Origin: Aquila chrysaetos chrysaetos
Lineage: Eukaryota > Chordata > Aves > Accipitriformes > Accipitridae
Assembly (NCBI RefSeq): GCF_900496995.4
Contig: NC_044024.1
Span: 310,001 to 374,000, forward strand
DNA: 64,000 bases
Direction: 5' to 3'
Program-made: the position numbers and the translations under genes
The notes under the pieces: generated by a model
What the model was told of the DNA's origin: nothing
Seen by the model: only the letters and a program-made list of their open reading frames with translations
The model's database searches: none
In this document: one piece after another, positions 28,605 to 42,050 of the stretch
Layout of the letters: the number at the start of each line of letters is the position of its first letter
How positions within the stretch are numbered: the stretch's first letter is position 1

Positions 28605-29219
28605 GTCTGTTTATAGGCCCTGGTAGAGTCGGGTCCTCGCCTCTCACACATGCCCTGTGGTCAGGCATCAGACCCAGCACCTCTGCCATGGACACTCCCA
28701 TGGGATGTTGTTGCTGATGGTCTCTGAAAGCACGCCGTGCTTTAGGGAGAAGTGTTGGAATGAGGCAGGCAGTGGCTGTGATGGTTTTGATCGTTGCTTG
28801 CTTTGGAGGTCGACAGGAACCAGGATCTTGTGATCGCTGTAATTAGCAGACCCTTCTTTGCTTTCTTTTCTTAATCTGGTCCTAGCAGAATGCTGTAGCT
28901 GACATAATGATACCAAAGGTCGCATTTTAGCTGGCAGGAAGGCGATTCCCAGGGTGAAGAATTCAGTAGTGCTGCTTTTGCTTCAGCAGAAGCAGTTATT
29001 CAGCCGGACTGCTGGAAGCTGCCTGGGAAAATGCCTCCGCTCCTGCTCCACCGCCCCATCTGCCGGGCCCGCAAGCAGGCACAGATCTTTCCTTGCATTA
29101 TTTTTTTTACATGGACTTTAAAACCAAAATCCAGCCCCCGGACCGAGAAGTCCTCCTCGTATTTTTCTGACCAGCAGCTCTTTCCCTGGAGAGGTCGCAA
29201 GCCTCGGATCTCAAAGAAT

Positions 29220-29645
29220 GTTCCCACGCAGCTTCCGCAGCAGCAGCGCCCGTCACGGAACACGGGCAGCTGCCAGCTCTCGGGCCCGCGGAGCAGCTGC
29301 GAGGGCAACCCGGGCTCCCCCCCCGGGGCTCCCCCCCCCGGCCCTGGCGGGCCGAGAGCCGCTCCCCTGCCTCAGCCGCGCTCCAGCACCGGCGGCGCCG
29401 CGGGCCCGCAGCTCCTCCGGACCCGGAGCCGGAGCCCGGGCGGCGGGGCGGGCGGCCCCGGGAGCGGAGCGGCAGCGACGCCCGGCGGCGGCGGCGGGGA
29501 AGGCCCCGCTCGGCCGGGGCGGGCGGCGGGCGGTGCTCTCCGGGCAGGGGGATGCGCCCGCCTCGCAGGTCCCCTCCCGCGGGTGTTCTGTGGGGCGGGT
29601 CCGGCCACGGCGCCGGGACCTCCGGTCCTGGGCAAAGTGAGTGGC
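29220..29645 (+). promoter_or_regulatory. CpG island, candidate promoter and first exon
   Basis: An abrupt block of very high G+C with many CpG dinucleotides, set in AT-rich flanks. That is the usual signature of a CpG-island promoter. On the plus strand it ends in a good splice donor, CTGGGCAAA|GTGAGTGG, with GT at 29,637-29,638. This would fit an untranslated first exon running towards MIR223. The open frames across it (up to 294 codons) are rich in Ala, Gly, Pro and Arg, have no domain, and are best explained by the scarcity of stop codons in GC-rich DNA. Direction and transcript are inferred. Confidence 0.5.
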
Positions 29646-29649
29646 TTTT

Positions 29650-32600
29650 CCCTCGGGGGTCCCAGCGACCACCTCGACGAGCAAGGGCACGGCTATGGAC
29701 CCTGCGTGCGTGTTTTAACAGCTATGTTATCTGGGCGTGCAGTGAGCAGATTGTTTTGGGTGTGGAGAGGGAAGGAGGACAATGCAAACTCGATTCTAGA
29801 GGAGGCAAGGCTGGAGCAGCAAATAATGGGAGCGCTGAGCAGTGACTTGGGGTTTTGGGTGCATGGCGTGTTCCCTGCCATGTTTCTCTCCCCTTTCTTA
29901 CATCAGTCGCCCTAAATTTGGCTTTCTATCCACTAGACAGTTGCAAATCCTTAGGTAAAACCTTAATATGGCATATGGAAGTGATACCCAGTGGAACAGT
30001 TCTTAAAATATTTATGCCCATCTCTGGGCCCTACTGCATTCTACGCTGAGGTTTCCCTATACAACACTGCTAGCGCAGCTTTGTTTTGCTTGAGAACACC
30101 GCATGTGCAAAGCCTACTCATCACACTAGAAATTTACCTGCTTAGAAAAATTACCCTGTCTCACAAAGTTACCCTGTCTGCTCCAATTTTAAGATTCAAC
30201 ATGCATATTTACTCAGCCTTTGACAGGAAGCTCTGAGAACAGCCCTGACCCTATCAAGACTGCCAATCTGCCCTGCAGGCAGCCTAGAGATGGCCTGCCG
30301 GCTTGCCTGCTGGCTTTTTAACCTGCTCAGCAGGGTAATCGGTGCTCTGACACTAATACCCTGCTCAAGCAATGTGCTCTGAGGGGCAATTCCTTGTCTC
30401 TCTTGGTGCCAAGTGTAAGTTCACTGTCTGGATAAGGCTGGGGTGCTGCTTAAAATACACTTTTTATGTGCCTCGTTGGATTTGTGCAATGTTCCATAAG
30501 CTGCTCTGAAAAGAGACATTTGTTTATATATTTGAACTTTTCAGACTGAGGGTTTTCAAAGCTCATTGGCATTCACATCCTGTGATAAGATTAAGCCATT
30601 AGGTTCAATAAAACCTCTTTCCTTTCTTATTTTTCCATGCCCTTGCCTGAAGGAGTCTCGGATTCATACCTGACTGAGTAAAGGATATCAAACAACTCGG
30701 ATGCTCTGGGAAAGGGGGAGAAATCCCCAATTACTACATGCTGGCATTTCAGCCTGCCTCACTGCTTTAGGCAGTATCATGTGAAGGATTGCAGTGGGAA
30801 GAGGTGCGCTGATGGAATTTCACTAGAGTGGAAAATGCCCTGGAATGTCTCAAGAGCTCCATCACAAGAGGCAGGATGTGCTGGAAATAGATACTGGGTG
30901 TTGGAGATACTCTGGTCTGTTTGGTGGGTCCATTCCCGTTCAGCTATAGTGTGGAGGCATATGATTTAATGAATACTCCCTTAAGATTCTCAGAAGAAGA
31001 GAAAGGGCTACCCAGGTTATGAGGACTGCGATCTTCTTTCAAAGTATAGTTTTCCTCTTGGGAAGGGTGGGAAACATTGCAGGCAGTCAAGGCAATGCTT
31101 ACGAAAAACAGGGCTCCCGCTTTTACAAAACTTGTTGGCAATTGTACCAACCCATGCAATTTTGTTTGGGCTTTTCTTGTCCTACTGTGAAGGGGTCTGA
31201 TGAAGCAGGTGATCCTGCTATGAGAGGTGGGTTTTGGGGACAACAGCTACAAAGATCTTCTGTGTCCAAACAGGAGAGGTTTGATGCAATGGTTACAAGG
31301 AGGCCCAGCAGCATGATACCTCATGGACTGAGAGACAGATGTATGTTGTAGAGTAAAACCCCCTTTTGTTCTGTTACAATGGTTTCTGCAGCTGAAGAGC
31401 AGCTCTGGTCTTGGGGAAGCACTTCATTGCCACAGAGGATGATGGCTGATGTAAACCCAACTGTCACTTGTTGAGCAACACAGCACACTAGCTGCGAGCT
31501 GGAGCCCAGTGGTCACATACTTCCCTACGACAATGACTGTGCAAGCAAAGGCAGCAGTGTTGAAATGCCCTCTGCGTGCTAAAAAGTGGGGTGAGTGATA
31601 AGCTACACATCTGCCTCCTCCCGGAAGCCCAAAGTGAAGGATCTGAGAACACAAATGCTAACATCTTGGTGACGCTGCCTGTGGGAGTGCAGGACTGATA
31701 AACACAACATTTTGGTATTATAGGTATTCCTGGTACTGTTGGTCCCATGTTGTTTCTGCAGTCGTTTCTGAGGCTTAACCGAAGAGCAGAACATCTGCCC
31801 AGGGTCAGACAAGGGGCTGGCCAACCCGGCACCCTATCACTTGGGGTTCGCCAGCAGCAGATGCCAAGGGAAGAATGGAAGAACAGGGCAACTGGTATCT
31901 CTCTAGTGCAGTCCCAGTTCCCAGTTATCTGTGACTCAGGAGCATTTCAGAAGCAGTATCTCTGAACTTAAAAGGCCTGATGTGTTTTTCTTCCCTGGCT
32001 TTTCCAATTGCCTTTGCCAGCAATGGCCCCTTGAGCAACAGGAGGGGAGCAGTCTGAGACCATCACCTCAGAAGACCACTCTGCAAAGCTGCTTTTTGTG
32101 ATGCATTCCCATCTCTCCCATGTAGGAGAGAGCTTGTCATAGTTCAGAGACTGTAGTTGCAGAGCAAACAGTGAGTTTAACATAGGCCTTTGCTTGTTAT
32201 GCCATGTAGTAATCAGCAGGGCTTTGTACCCAGGATGTTCATTTGATAAGATCTCCAGAAAATGGCAGCAGAGAAACTTGGCTAACACGCAGTTTCTGAA
32301 AGTAATATGCAAAGAAAAGTAATTTAGCATGTTCAGTAAAAGACAACAATTAGCATCAGAAGTGCAGTCACTCTCTGCCTTCATTGTCTGTGAAAAAGAA
32401 TCAGCAAAAGTCTGTCTTTGACAACTTAAATGCTTGTTAAAAAAATTTTATGTTAAAAAAGGGAAAAAAAAGTGAATCTGAATCCGTGGCTGTCTTTCTA
32501 GTATTCCAGGGCTGGATTCTGTTCTCAGGGATAATGTGTATGGAGTAACTGTATTGACATCAGCAGTGAATAAAGTGCAGCTCCATAGCTCCTAATTTCT

Positions 32601-35600
32601 TTGAGATAAAGTCTATCCATCTTTCACACCCAGAGTAAGACTTTACTCTTCACCTAGCCACATAACAAGATTACTACAAGAGAAGAGATAGTCCTTTGAG
32701 GGAGTAAATATGGCAAAATATGGCTTTATTTTTCAATGATGTGCTGGAATTAAGGAGATAGATGGCTGCAATATGAGCTTATTTTGAGGCAAAACCTCTA
32801 GGCAAGGTTGTGATTCTTACTCGGCACCTGTGAACAGAGGACTGGTCTTGACTGAACAGGGATGGCAGACTTGGGGAAAACAAAAGGAAGTCTGGTTTTC
32901 CTCCACTTGTATAAAAATCTAGATGTGCTAATTAAGATGGAGTAAGAATGAATCCAAGCTACCTGAACCCACTTGACCTCTGGCTGGTGCTATTTTTCTG
33001 CTTCTTCAGAATTACAGTATTAACATTACTATTATTCATTGTATACTATTATTATTATTAGTGTATGCTGTACAGGATATCTTTTGGGTCATCCAATGGC
33101 TGTGACAGTTAATGGGGTTTTCTTATCTGTCGCCGTCCATCTGAAAAACAGCTTTGAACCTCCTGGTTTTTGTCTGTCTTGTTCTTGCACTCTCTTTTTT
33201 TCTTAACCAGAGGTCTAAAATAAAAGTGACATGCATAATCAACCATGAACAGAAACATCCTCCGTTTGCTGAAGTCCAGCCTGTGACTCTCACTGCTGTG
33301 TGCCCGCCTGAAAAGTGGGCAGGAAGGGAGGGAGATATCACTTTCAGCAAAACTGGAAGGTCCACGAGGTGTGTTGATTTGTTTTTTCTTTTCTGAATGA
33401 GGTAAAGAATGGAAATGGAAACAAGGTGTTCATGTGACTCAAAGCCCAGGTTAGCCAGTGAGGCAGGGTTCGGCCAAGCATGCTTTTTGCTGAGGGAACT
33501 AGTAAGCAGGCATACTAGTGATGAAGTCTTGTGCCCGCAGGCAGACTGGTGGGGAGGATGTAATGTCTCTGACCTAGCTTGCTGGCTGAAGAGATTTCTC
33601 CCCAGTGCCCAGCTGCAGGGGTTAAAGGCCAGGCTTGCAGGAGGATCTCCCCAGTGAGTTCCTCCATCATGCACAGCTCAGCCTTCAAGGAATAGTTGTC
33701 ATTTTTTCCTGCATCGTTGTAGGGGTTTTTTTAGTGCCTAGAGCTAAGCTGTGGCTTCATGAACCATCTTCTGGAGGGAAGGAACTGTGACAACACTTAC
33801 CCCGTCTTGCTCCCTGGAGAATCCAACACCATGAGTGCTTCCAGATGTAAGGCTCAGGACTGCTCCCGGTCTCCCATTTCTTCCTCCCCTTGTTCCACTG
33901 TGGTCACTCATAAAAGACCTTCTTTGTACTGTTTTTCACCTGTGTGTATTCATGCTAGGCTCACACTGGACCCCTCAGCTTTGCCCGAAGAGTACCTGTA
34001 ATGCTTAGAAGTGTCAGAGTTCAGCAACATCTAGACAAATTGCCAAGGGCGGTGTTTGGAGCTGACTGCTGGAGGATTTGCTGCTGGCTGCTTCAGAGCC
34101 CGGGGCACTGACACTGTTCTGCAGGGCAAGTCAGCAACCGCTGTTCACAGAGACAGCCTGGGAGAAAGTCTGGTAGCAAGCGGCTCTTTGAGATTTAATC
34201 TGAAAACTCTCCAAGACCCAAGGATGGAGGAAAATAACTTGAAAATGATACTTAAAACAGTTAGCCAATGCAGGAGTAAATAGTATTCTTCACCTGGGAG
34301 GAGAACCTGAGGGAGAGTGGTTTAGTATTTTTGAGTTTGATGTAAGTCATTTGTATTTGCGTCTCTCCATATGGTGGCTTCAAAACCGGTGGTCTCAATT
34401 CTGAGTGCTGCTGGATGGCAGAACTAGGTTGACTGAGCAAACTGAAATGGAAGACAGTCACCGATGGCTGGAATCAGGCCTGACTTGGTAACACACAGCT
34501 TTAATTCCTTCATCAGGAGGAGTATGTTGCCTTTGAAGATATTTTTGCAATGAACTGTCCCAAGTAAAAATCTCCTGGCATCCTGTGAAGATATGCTGAC
34601 CAATGGACCAAACTCTGCATTCACCTGGCATTGGCTAAGCTGGAATGGATTAATCAGTGCAGAGCAGCACGGATGCAGTATAAGCCCCAATTTGTCTGTC
34701 CAGTACAAACCTGCTAAACCTTCACACCTTACTCCATGGCAGGTAAAAAGTATAAGAACTTGAAACTACAATGTGAAAGAACTTGCTGCACGCTAATCAA
34801 ATGGACTGTGTGACTCATTTTAGCTGCTTTTTTTCAAGTTGTTTTCCAAGAAAATTTTGTGGTTTGGGGAACAGTATGCAGAAGCCTCTGAGACAGTATT
34901 TGTTGGCAGTCTGTAATCCCCCCAGCTTCTCTACCTCCTTTCTTCCTCTTCCCAGAGCAAGCCACAGAGCTGCATGCTGCAAACGTACTGAAAAAACTAG
35001 CTTGATTAGGAAATGTTGAGTGCAATTCAAGGCTATTGCACAGAGTGGGGTAGTGTGGTGACATTTGCAAACTATGGAGGAAATCGGCTTCGCTGTGAAA
35101 CATCCACCTCGGACATCAATATTGGCCTATAGGACTGTGCAGCATTTGGGTGCAGTGCAAAGCTGGGTGTCCTGGCTGGAGGGAGACACTTGATCTCCTA
35201 CTGTCCCAGTTAACGAGTCTCAGGTTTGTGGTGGCATGTTGGCTAAAAAGTCTTCATTGACTGAAGGTCATTCTGGCATACATACATAAAGTTTAAGCTA
35301 GCTGGTTTGGATAGTGCCATGTGATGGAGGCAAGGGATTCAATGCAGGTTGACAGTGAAGAATCTCAGCTTCTAATGGGAGGTTTGCAGACATGCCCTTA
35401 GGCCTTTTTATTGAGTGTGCAAGGGTCTTGCTGCTTTTCACACTGATTCAGCTTCATTACTGTTTTTTTGGTTGTTTTTTTTTTTTTTTTTAATTAGTCT
35501 GTTTTTTGCCCTGGACATGTAAAGTCAATAATAATTTGTGCAACCACCCAAGGGGAGCATGAAATATCCAAAGATCATTTTTCCACATGACTCAGATCCC

Positions 35601-37700
35601 AGATTCACAAGGCTTGCTACCAGGTGTGGCCAGATGCCACAAAAATGAGCAGGACAAAATCACCAACCTTGTAAAGAGTCTCCTAAACTTCTGAGATCCA
35701 AAGGACCTGATCTGCAGGAGTCTGCAGTTTGGAGGCCAGGGGTCCACAACCTTTGCCAGAGGGCTCTTTTTACCTACCAGCCTATCTGTAGATTTAATAC
35801 CCTATGTTTGGGCATCCAAGTTTGATGCTTTTCACAATTCATTTTTGAGATGCAGTGGCCAAAAAAGATAATTTTCATGAGCTGGTCTGACCTCCTGAGT
35901 AACAAATGCGGTGCATTTCAACAGTTAACTTTAGAGCAGTATGGGGATGTTTGCCGTGAAGATGAAGCCAATCTTGCTCTGAGCATTGCAGTTCATTCAG
36001 GGCAATTTAATTTGTGGAGGAGTATGTCAACACTGCTCTTGTTCTCCTAATGAAAGCACTTGAACAGTCTATGCATTCTGCATACATATACGTAGTCCTG
36101 AGTTTGTTTCTTTGCCTGGAGGCCTGAATCAATTCTGATCTACACTGTTGTGCATCAGAACTCATCCCAGTAAAGTGCAGGGAGTCCCACAGATGTAAAT
36201 GACATGTAAGCAAGATCAGAAATAAGCTGTGGTATTTTATCAATCATGTTGCAAACTTGATGTAGAAACTAGCAAAAAGGAGTAATTGCTTCAAATCTTC
36301 TGTTCATGTAGCAGAAAACGGAGGTGCATAGTTAACTGCTGCTGTTTGAGAAGATAATTGGGAAGATCTCTAGCAGAGATGGATGTGGACTGAGATGGAT
36401 TTGGAACTGAATTTAGGTCTGGGCTTTTAGAAATTAAAAAACGTGGTGGTATTTGCTTTGGGTGTTCTCAGTCACTCATGATTTTTTTTTTTTTTAATTC
36501 GGCACTGACTTACATTCCAGTGAGAGCAACCAAACATTTTGTTTTTCAGTACTTTCTTTGCTCTGAGTCCCCACAAAGAATGGAAATAAAGTATCTGCCC
36601 TTTTTTTTTTTTCTATAGACCTTGACCTCAGAGTTCACCCATTTCAAAGCCTTTTGGGTACAAGGAGGAGAAAGAGAGTGAAGAAGAAAGCCTAGAAAAA
36701 ACCTGCACAAACTACATGAACAAACCTACTTCTTTGCCCCAATTAAAACCAAAGTAAAAACAAAACAAAACCACCCAGACTTTTCCATTCCTCTTTTATT
36801 GTATATTTTAAAACACAGGCAGATGAAAGAGGAACTGGACAGTAACTGTATTCCTCATCATCTAACTATCCCTCAGGCACAAGTGCCAGGTTTTACTTTT
36901 AGCAGGAAGGTTGGCCTCACTAGTGTTGGCATGCAGGCTCAGGAGTAGCTTGTGAGCACTCCCAGGGAGCTCAGTGTGCATAGTTACTTGGAGGCATAAT
37001 AAGTGTTTTCCAGATCAGGGGTTTAGACAGAGCTGCAGGAACATAATAAAATATGTGGCTGCAGCCCAAGCGTGCTGATAACATAACTGAAAGCTGCTGA
37101 ATTAATGCAGACCCAGGCAGCAAGCACAAGAGGATCTCCATGCAGTTTGGCTGCAGAGCTGGACAGCAGTGGGGAGGCAATGAAAGGAAAACCTGAGAGG
37201 CAAAAACTGTAAAGGAAGGGCACCAGCTGAGTGCTGGTTGCGAGAAAACTGATCCTATGAGAAGGATCCCAAAGTCTCCATAACACTGGCATGGCTAGCT
37301 CATGGCAAACATGCTTGGGATAATGCAGACACAGAGTGACATATTTTTAATGAGTCCTGGCCTTACAAAATATGCTATATAACTTACTGGCCTAGAGAGA
37401 CTAGGAACGTCTCTCTAAAGTTCATGGTTTTGCTTGAATCGGTTTGGCTTTTGCATCGCTAGTTGTCCTGCTAGCTGGAGCACAGACAGATTGTTGGTCT
37501 CTGTTTCCAGGGCTGCATTGACTAGTCTTGCTCCCAGCTGGGTTGGATGAAAATAGCACTAAGAGACGATGGGGTGCGTACCTTAGAGCACCTTGTATTG
37601 CAGGCAGTCCAGGAGAGGACAGGAGGTTGAGAAACAGTGGAATTTGCTTTGGTTATAACTCTAAACACTGGTGTTTACTTTTCTGTGCGGGTGCTGTGGG
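29650..37700. other. Gene-poor region, no recognised genes
   Basis: Mostly AT-rich spacer with no open frame that I can assign. It contains a TTA-type microsatellite at about 33,040-33,062 and T-runs near 35,475, 36,482 and 36,601. If the CpG island at 29.2 kb is a first exon for a transcript covering MIR223, this would be intron. Confidence 0.45.
35475..35491. repeat. T17 homopolymer
   Basis: Seventeen T in a row, preceded by shorter T runs (tgtttttttggttg). Low-complexity sequence only. Confidence 0.85.
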
Positions 37701-37899
37701 TGTCGAGCTGCTCCAGAGACAAGGACCTCAGCTGACACTGGCAGGTATGCGGAGGGACTGGCAGTGGCAGGGGCACAGGACCAGTGCTGGCCTTCTGTCA
37801 GGCGCTGCGACTGTGAAAGCAAAGCCTGTCTGCCCACGTGAGTGCAGGGGAACAGAGGCACTGCAGCCCGCATCTGTGCATTCAAAAAGGAGATGAGCC

Positions 37900-40150
37900 C
37901 TGCGGGAGCCTTTTGGAGCAAAACCGCCTGCAGTGGCTGGAGAGTCGGCTCTCCCCAGTGAGCAGAGCCTTGCTTCCCTGCTCCTTACGCAGCTGGAGGG
38001 GTAAGAGATCCCTCTGGGCAAAGCACGGGCATGAGCCCGTCTCCCCAGCCAAAGCCTTTCTGGTGGTCTCTGCCTCCACAGCCCTCCACCGCGGCCCTCC
38101 CCATGGCTCCTCCGGTCCTCCGCAGCCGGAGGCGCCAGGTCTGACTGCCACAGGCCGGGTGGCCGTGAGCCGGCTAGGCTTGGGACAGCCAGCGCGGCTG
38201 CTGGCACAGCTTCCCTGGCGACCTGCCCTGTGTTGCCTTCAGCTGGGGTGCGAGGAGGGTGGCCACCAGCTCCGTGCGACCCAGGCCCGCCGAGGTGACG
38301 CGGTTGCGCGGGACGCAGGCATGAGGTGTTTGCCCTCCCCCAGCCGCCTCTCGCCCCGCTCGTGAGCTTTGCGCCCCAGCGGCAGGATGGGGAGAGCTGC
38401 TTTCACAACCTGGACGTGTTGTCACTCACATCCAGACATTTCCTGTTATCTAACCTCAGCCTTATCTTCCCCATTCGCAGCTTCCTCTCGAAGGAGGAGC
38501 AGCCCCTTCAAAAACGAGCTGTGTGCCTGGGCTGTGCCCCCACCGTGCTCCTCCTGCGCGGCCCCCGGTGCCGGCCCCGCTCGCCTCGGGCCAGGCTGGC
38601 TCAGCACGGTAGGTGCCAGCTCCCTGTCCTGCCTGGCGGAAGGGGTGGCTGGGGACGGGAGGATAGGTCCTTTAGGGGTGACCTCCCGTTTCTCCTCCAG
38701 GAGGTCCCAAAGGACCACGGGGGTTGGGACTCCAAAACCCGCATGGTGTCCATGTTCCTGGCAACGCAGAAAGCTGTCCTCCCACCCCACGTTACACCTC
38801 GAGCTTCGGGGGAACTAAGCCAGCTTGGGTTTGGACTGCCTCCCCTTGGTGTCGGGAGTGCGTCTGCCTGAGCCCGAAGAGCTTTTTTGCATCTTCCTTC
38901 AGGGGAAAAGCGGTGGTGTCGGGCCGGGTGTACTCTGTTAAGGGTAGGCTAGTGGATGTGAACGCCACTGGTCCTAGCCAGGGAGCACTGCTCTCTGGAC
39001 CGTGATTCATTGATGAGGATGAATTACAATTAATAGCAATAGCGACGTGTATGTCGTCCTACTTGGTACTGGGATGTATGTGCGCGTGCTCCCCCCAGCT
39101 CGCACGCACGCACATGCTGCAGATGAGTTGCTGGCAGTAGGGAGATTTTGATCTAAATTAGTCATAGATGAGACAGCGCACAAAGAGCAGGGGAAGTTGC
39201 GGGATGGAGGAGGGTTTTACCAGGCAGAGACGGTGTCCCAGCCGGGCACAAGAGCGCTCTTCAGCTCCTTTTCTTGCTGTCCCGATGGCTTCAGGACAGT
39301 GGACGAAGGTTTACCATGCACCCCTCTTCCCTCCCCTCAGGTGTCGGGGGCACAAGCAGCCACGGGGGCACAGTCTGGCGCGCTGGGGTGGGGGCCGCAG
39401 CGCTCAGGTGAGTGCAGGGGCTGTGGGAGGGCGTGCGGCCAGCAGCCTCCAGGTAACGGGGGGCTTATTGGACCCTTCCCGCATGCTTTTGGGCGAGCCA
39501 CGAGGCGCTGGTTGCAGCGTTTCTGGGTCCCAGCCTTGCGAGCCGTTCCCACAGCTGTCACCAAAACCCACAACCTCCTCGCTGAAGCGTTTGCCGGCTG
39601 TCGGAATGGCACCTTGCGTGCGCGACGGGCTCTGTGCCCCCAGCCGTGGGGCAGCCGGGACCGTGGCCGGTGCCTTGCCTTTCTGTCCCGTAGAGCCAGC
39701 CCGGGCCTGGAGTTTGGATCCGGCTTTGGAGCACCCCCAGCCTCAGCGGCACGTCTGCCGCCAGAGTGGGTCCACCTGCTCCTGGAGGTTGACCCAGTGG
39801 GGTCAGCCCGTCTGCCGTGGGGCAGGTTTTTGCCGCCAATGGCTGCCTGCTGGGTTTGCTCCTGGGCGCTCCGGGACGATCTCCCCAGGACTGGGGACAG
39901 CTGTGGGAGCGTCAGCCGCACGGCTCTGGAGACCGGGTGAAAGGAGGGCACTTGCGCGGCGGCAGCGGTGTTTTCCTCGCGGCGCAGGCGGAGGGGAGTC
40001 CAGCGTTCGGCTGCCCGCGGCCGCGCGGTCAGTGGTGCCGGGGGAGCCCGCCAGCGACGCTGAGGCGCCGGCAGTGGGAGGGCGTGGTGGGGGGGGGTGT
40101 CGAGGTACGAGGCACAAAACCGCATGGTTTCTTGTGAGTAGCGGGGCATA
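37900..40150. promoter_or_regulatory. CpG-rich block about 5 kb upstream of MIR223
   Basis: Roughly 2.2 kb of G+C-rich, CpG-containing sequence with overlapping long open frames on both strands (up to 367 codons). Simultaneous openness in several frames argues against real coding. The density is patchy, highest around 38.0-38.3 and 39.3-40.1 kb. It could be one or two CpG-island promoters for a non-coding transcript, possibly the MIR223 primary transcript. It could equally be a GC-biased segment with no promoter role. Confidence 0.4.
39341..39407 (+). other. Candidate untranslated exon (splice-site pair)
   Basis: A pyrimidine-rich acceptor (ctcttccctcccctcag, ending at 39,340) is followed 67 bases later by a consensus donor CAG|GTGAGT, with GT at 39,408-39,409. 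The pair defines a possible internal plus-strand exon inside the CpG-rich block. No reading frame in it resembles a known protein. If real, it would belong to a non-coding RNA reading towards MIR223. Splice-like pairs also occur by chance in GC-rich DNA, so this is tentative. Confidence 0.22.
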
Positions 40151-42025
40151 TTTCTCTGCGAGGGAGAGTGCTGAATTATGTTTTTTCACTTTTTGGAATG
40201 GATTTGAAGGGGAAGTTGGGACTTGTGGGACAAGGTGGAGTAGAAGTTTATCGGGAAGCAGGGCTAGGTAGGGGGGATGTCCAGCTTGAGCTGAGCAAGG
40301 AGGGGTTGCTTTTAGTCTTATAACAAAAACAAGGAAAAAAATCGGCATACACAGGGCTGCGGGGTTGTTGGGGTGACAGGGTAGTACAGATGGTGGCAGT
40401 GGGAACATGTGGCTGGTTTTATGCTTCCCACAGTTGCTTGGGGCCAGTCCTCACTGGAGCACTGTAGGGTCTCTGTCACCTAGATCCTCTCCAGAGCTGG
40501 GACAGCTGCTGTACTTACCAAATGAGAGTTTCCAGGAGCTTTCCTTAGGACGGGGCAGTTGCTCACCACACTGCCCAGTAAACTGCAGCCCAAAGACAGC
40601 TGGAAGCCTGGGGTGAGGTGGCAAGGGACCTCCCAGTCACTCCAGAGCCAGAGGGAGAGGGCATCACCTCCTGCCTGACACCTCCTGGTTTTAATGAGGG
40701 CAGGGACAAGGGTGTCACAAAAGGTGTTGCCCTGCGCTGTTGTTGCACAGCTCGTGCTGGGGAACAAGTGATTTGTATACCACTAAGAAGGCTCCCCCTT
40801 TGCCCACACAAGCCCTCTTGGAAAGCGGAGCCTGGCCTCGTTGGCAGCAATAGCATCCTTAGCCTGGCGTTGCTCCCTGCAGCAGAGCAGGCAGCCATGG
40901 AGCTGCTTTGGCACCTGCCAGCTAAGGAGCAAGAGTTACTAATTAACTGTCTGCACCATTTGGCCTCTTGCTCTGCTTTTGTATTGTTAACTGTCTCATC
41001 CAAGTCAGCAGATGTGCTACAGAGAACTATGCTTGGGTGTATGGCCTGGCCTGCCTGTGATGAAGCAAGCCCTTTGGGCTGTGGCTCCAGGCTTTGCTGG
41101 AGCCTGCCTGATAGATGAGATTCACTTTACTGAGCCAATATTCCAACGTTTGTCAGACAAAGCTCCCAGCAGTGTCAGCTGCTGGGCTGGGAGCACAGGA
41201 AGATCCTGTATGGAGCAGGACGGCACCCAGTGGAAGTCTGCCATGAGCAAAGCCTCATTTGAGTTTGACTAACAAAGGCTTCCAGCCCCTAGGAGAAGCA
41301 TGCCCCAAGGTTGCTGATGGCCAGGGGTTCAGCAGACCCTGTTGCCCACAGATCTGTGGGGATGCTTGCTTTCAATCCAGGCTACGGTTTGGGTTTCGCT
41401 AAGTGGAAAACAGAGATGACCTTGATTGCAGTTCAAATCCTGCATAAGTGCCTGTCTTGAAATGGCTGCAGCCTACATCTTGGGGTACTGCTACTCAGCA
41501 TGTCAAAACCACGCAGCAACACTTTTATGCATGCTGTTATTGGGTTTAGAGTCAAGTCTATCAAATAATTTTACTTTCCATTTGTTTTCATCAAGAGGTG
41601 CAGAGCAGTCTGACAGCCCTGTAAAAATACCTGAGAGATGAGATGCAGCTTGGAGGGACTTCTTGTGGCTTTGATAAGGGACTGACTGAAGAATGCGGGA
41701 AGAAGAACTCTTTCTGTTTTCCCCTCAGAGTATGCAGTTGATTGCTCAGTTGGTTTTATAACACTGAGCTTTTACTTGGAAATACCCACTTCAGCTTGAA
41801 AGCAGAAGCTCTGGCAATGACAAATCCATTCAGATCAGATACTATCATTACGGGGTGGGGTAGCGAGCTCCATTCCCATCTGCTGATAGAATTATCTCCA
41901 CTGTGTAACCTCCTCTTATCTGTCGCTCACAGCAACATTTCGAGTGGCTGTTTTTCCCCTCAGAAAGCCACAATGGGGGATTATTTTAAGCTGCAATTGC
42001 AGAAGCAGTGCTAAGCAGTGCTCTC

Positions 42026-42050
42026 TTTTTTTTTTCTTTTTTTTTTTTTT
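42026..42050. repeat. T-rich homopolymer tract
   Basis: A T10 run and a T14 run separated by a single C. It lies just before a C-rich patch. Low-complexity sequence. Confidence 0.85.

Larger units (their letters stand above)
1061..29219. other. Gene-poor region, no recognised genes
   Basis: About 28 kb of moderately AT-rich sequence. I checked the open frames on both strands: they are short and compositionally biased, and none shows a domain or a splice-consistent exon chain that I recognise. Moesin exons, which might be expected on this side of MIR223 by synteny, were not seen. The stretch contains a T20 run at 2215-2234, an AAACC-rich patch near 13,030-13,110, a GT repeat near 26,482 and a C14 run at 28,591. 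It is probably intergenic or the intron of an untranslated transcript. Regulatory elements cannot be excluded, because conservation cannot be judged from one sequence. Confidence 0.5.

Noticed and set aside
29031-29915. 294-codon open frame across the 29-kb CpG island
   Set aside because: It is low-complexity Pro/Ala/Gly/Arg in the GC core, joined to unrelated AT-rich flanks. This is best explained by a lack of stop codons in GC-rich sequence.
39168-40271. 367-codon open frame on the plus strand
   Set aside because: It lies in CpG-rich DNA where several frames on both strands are open together. Composition is Gly/Ala/Arg/Pro-biased and no domain is visible.
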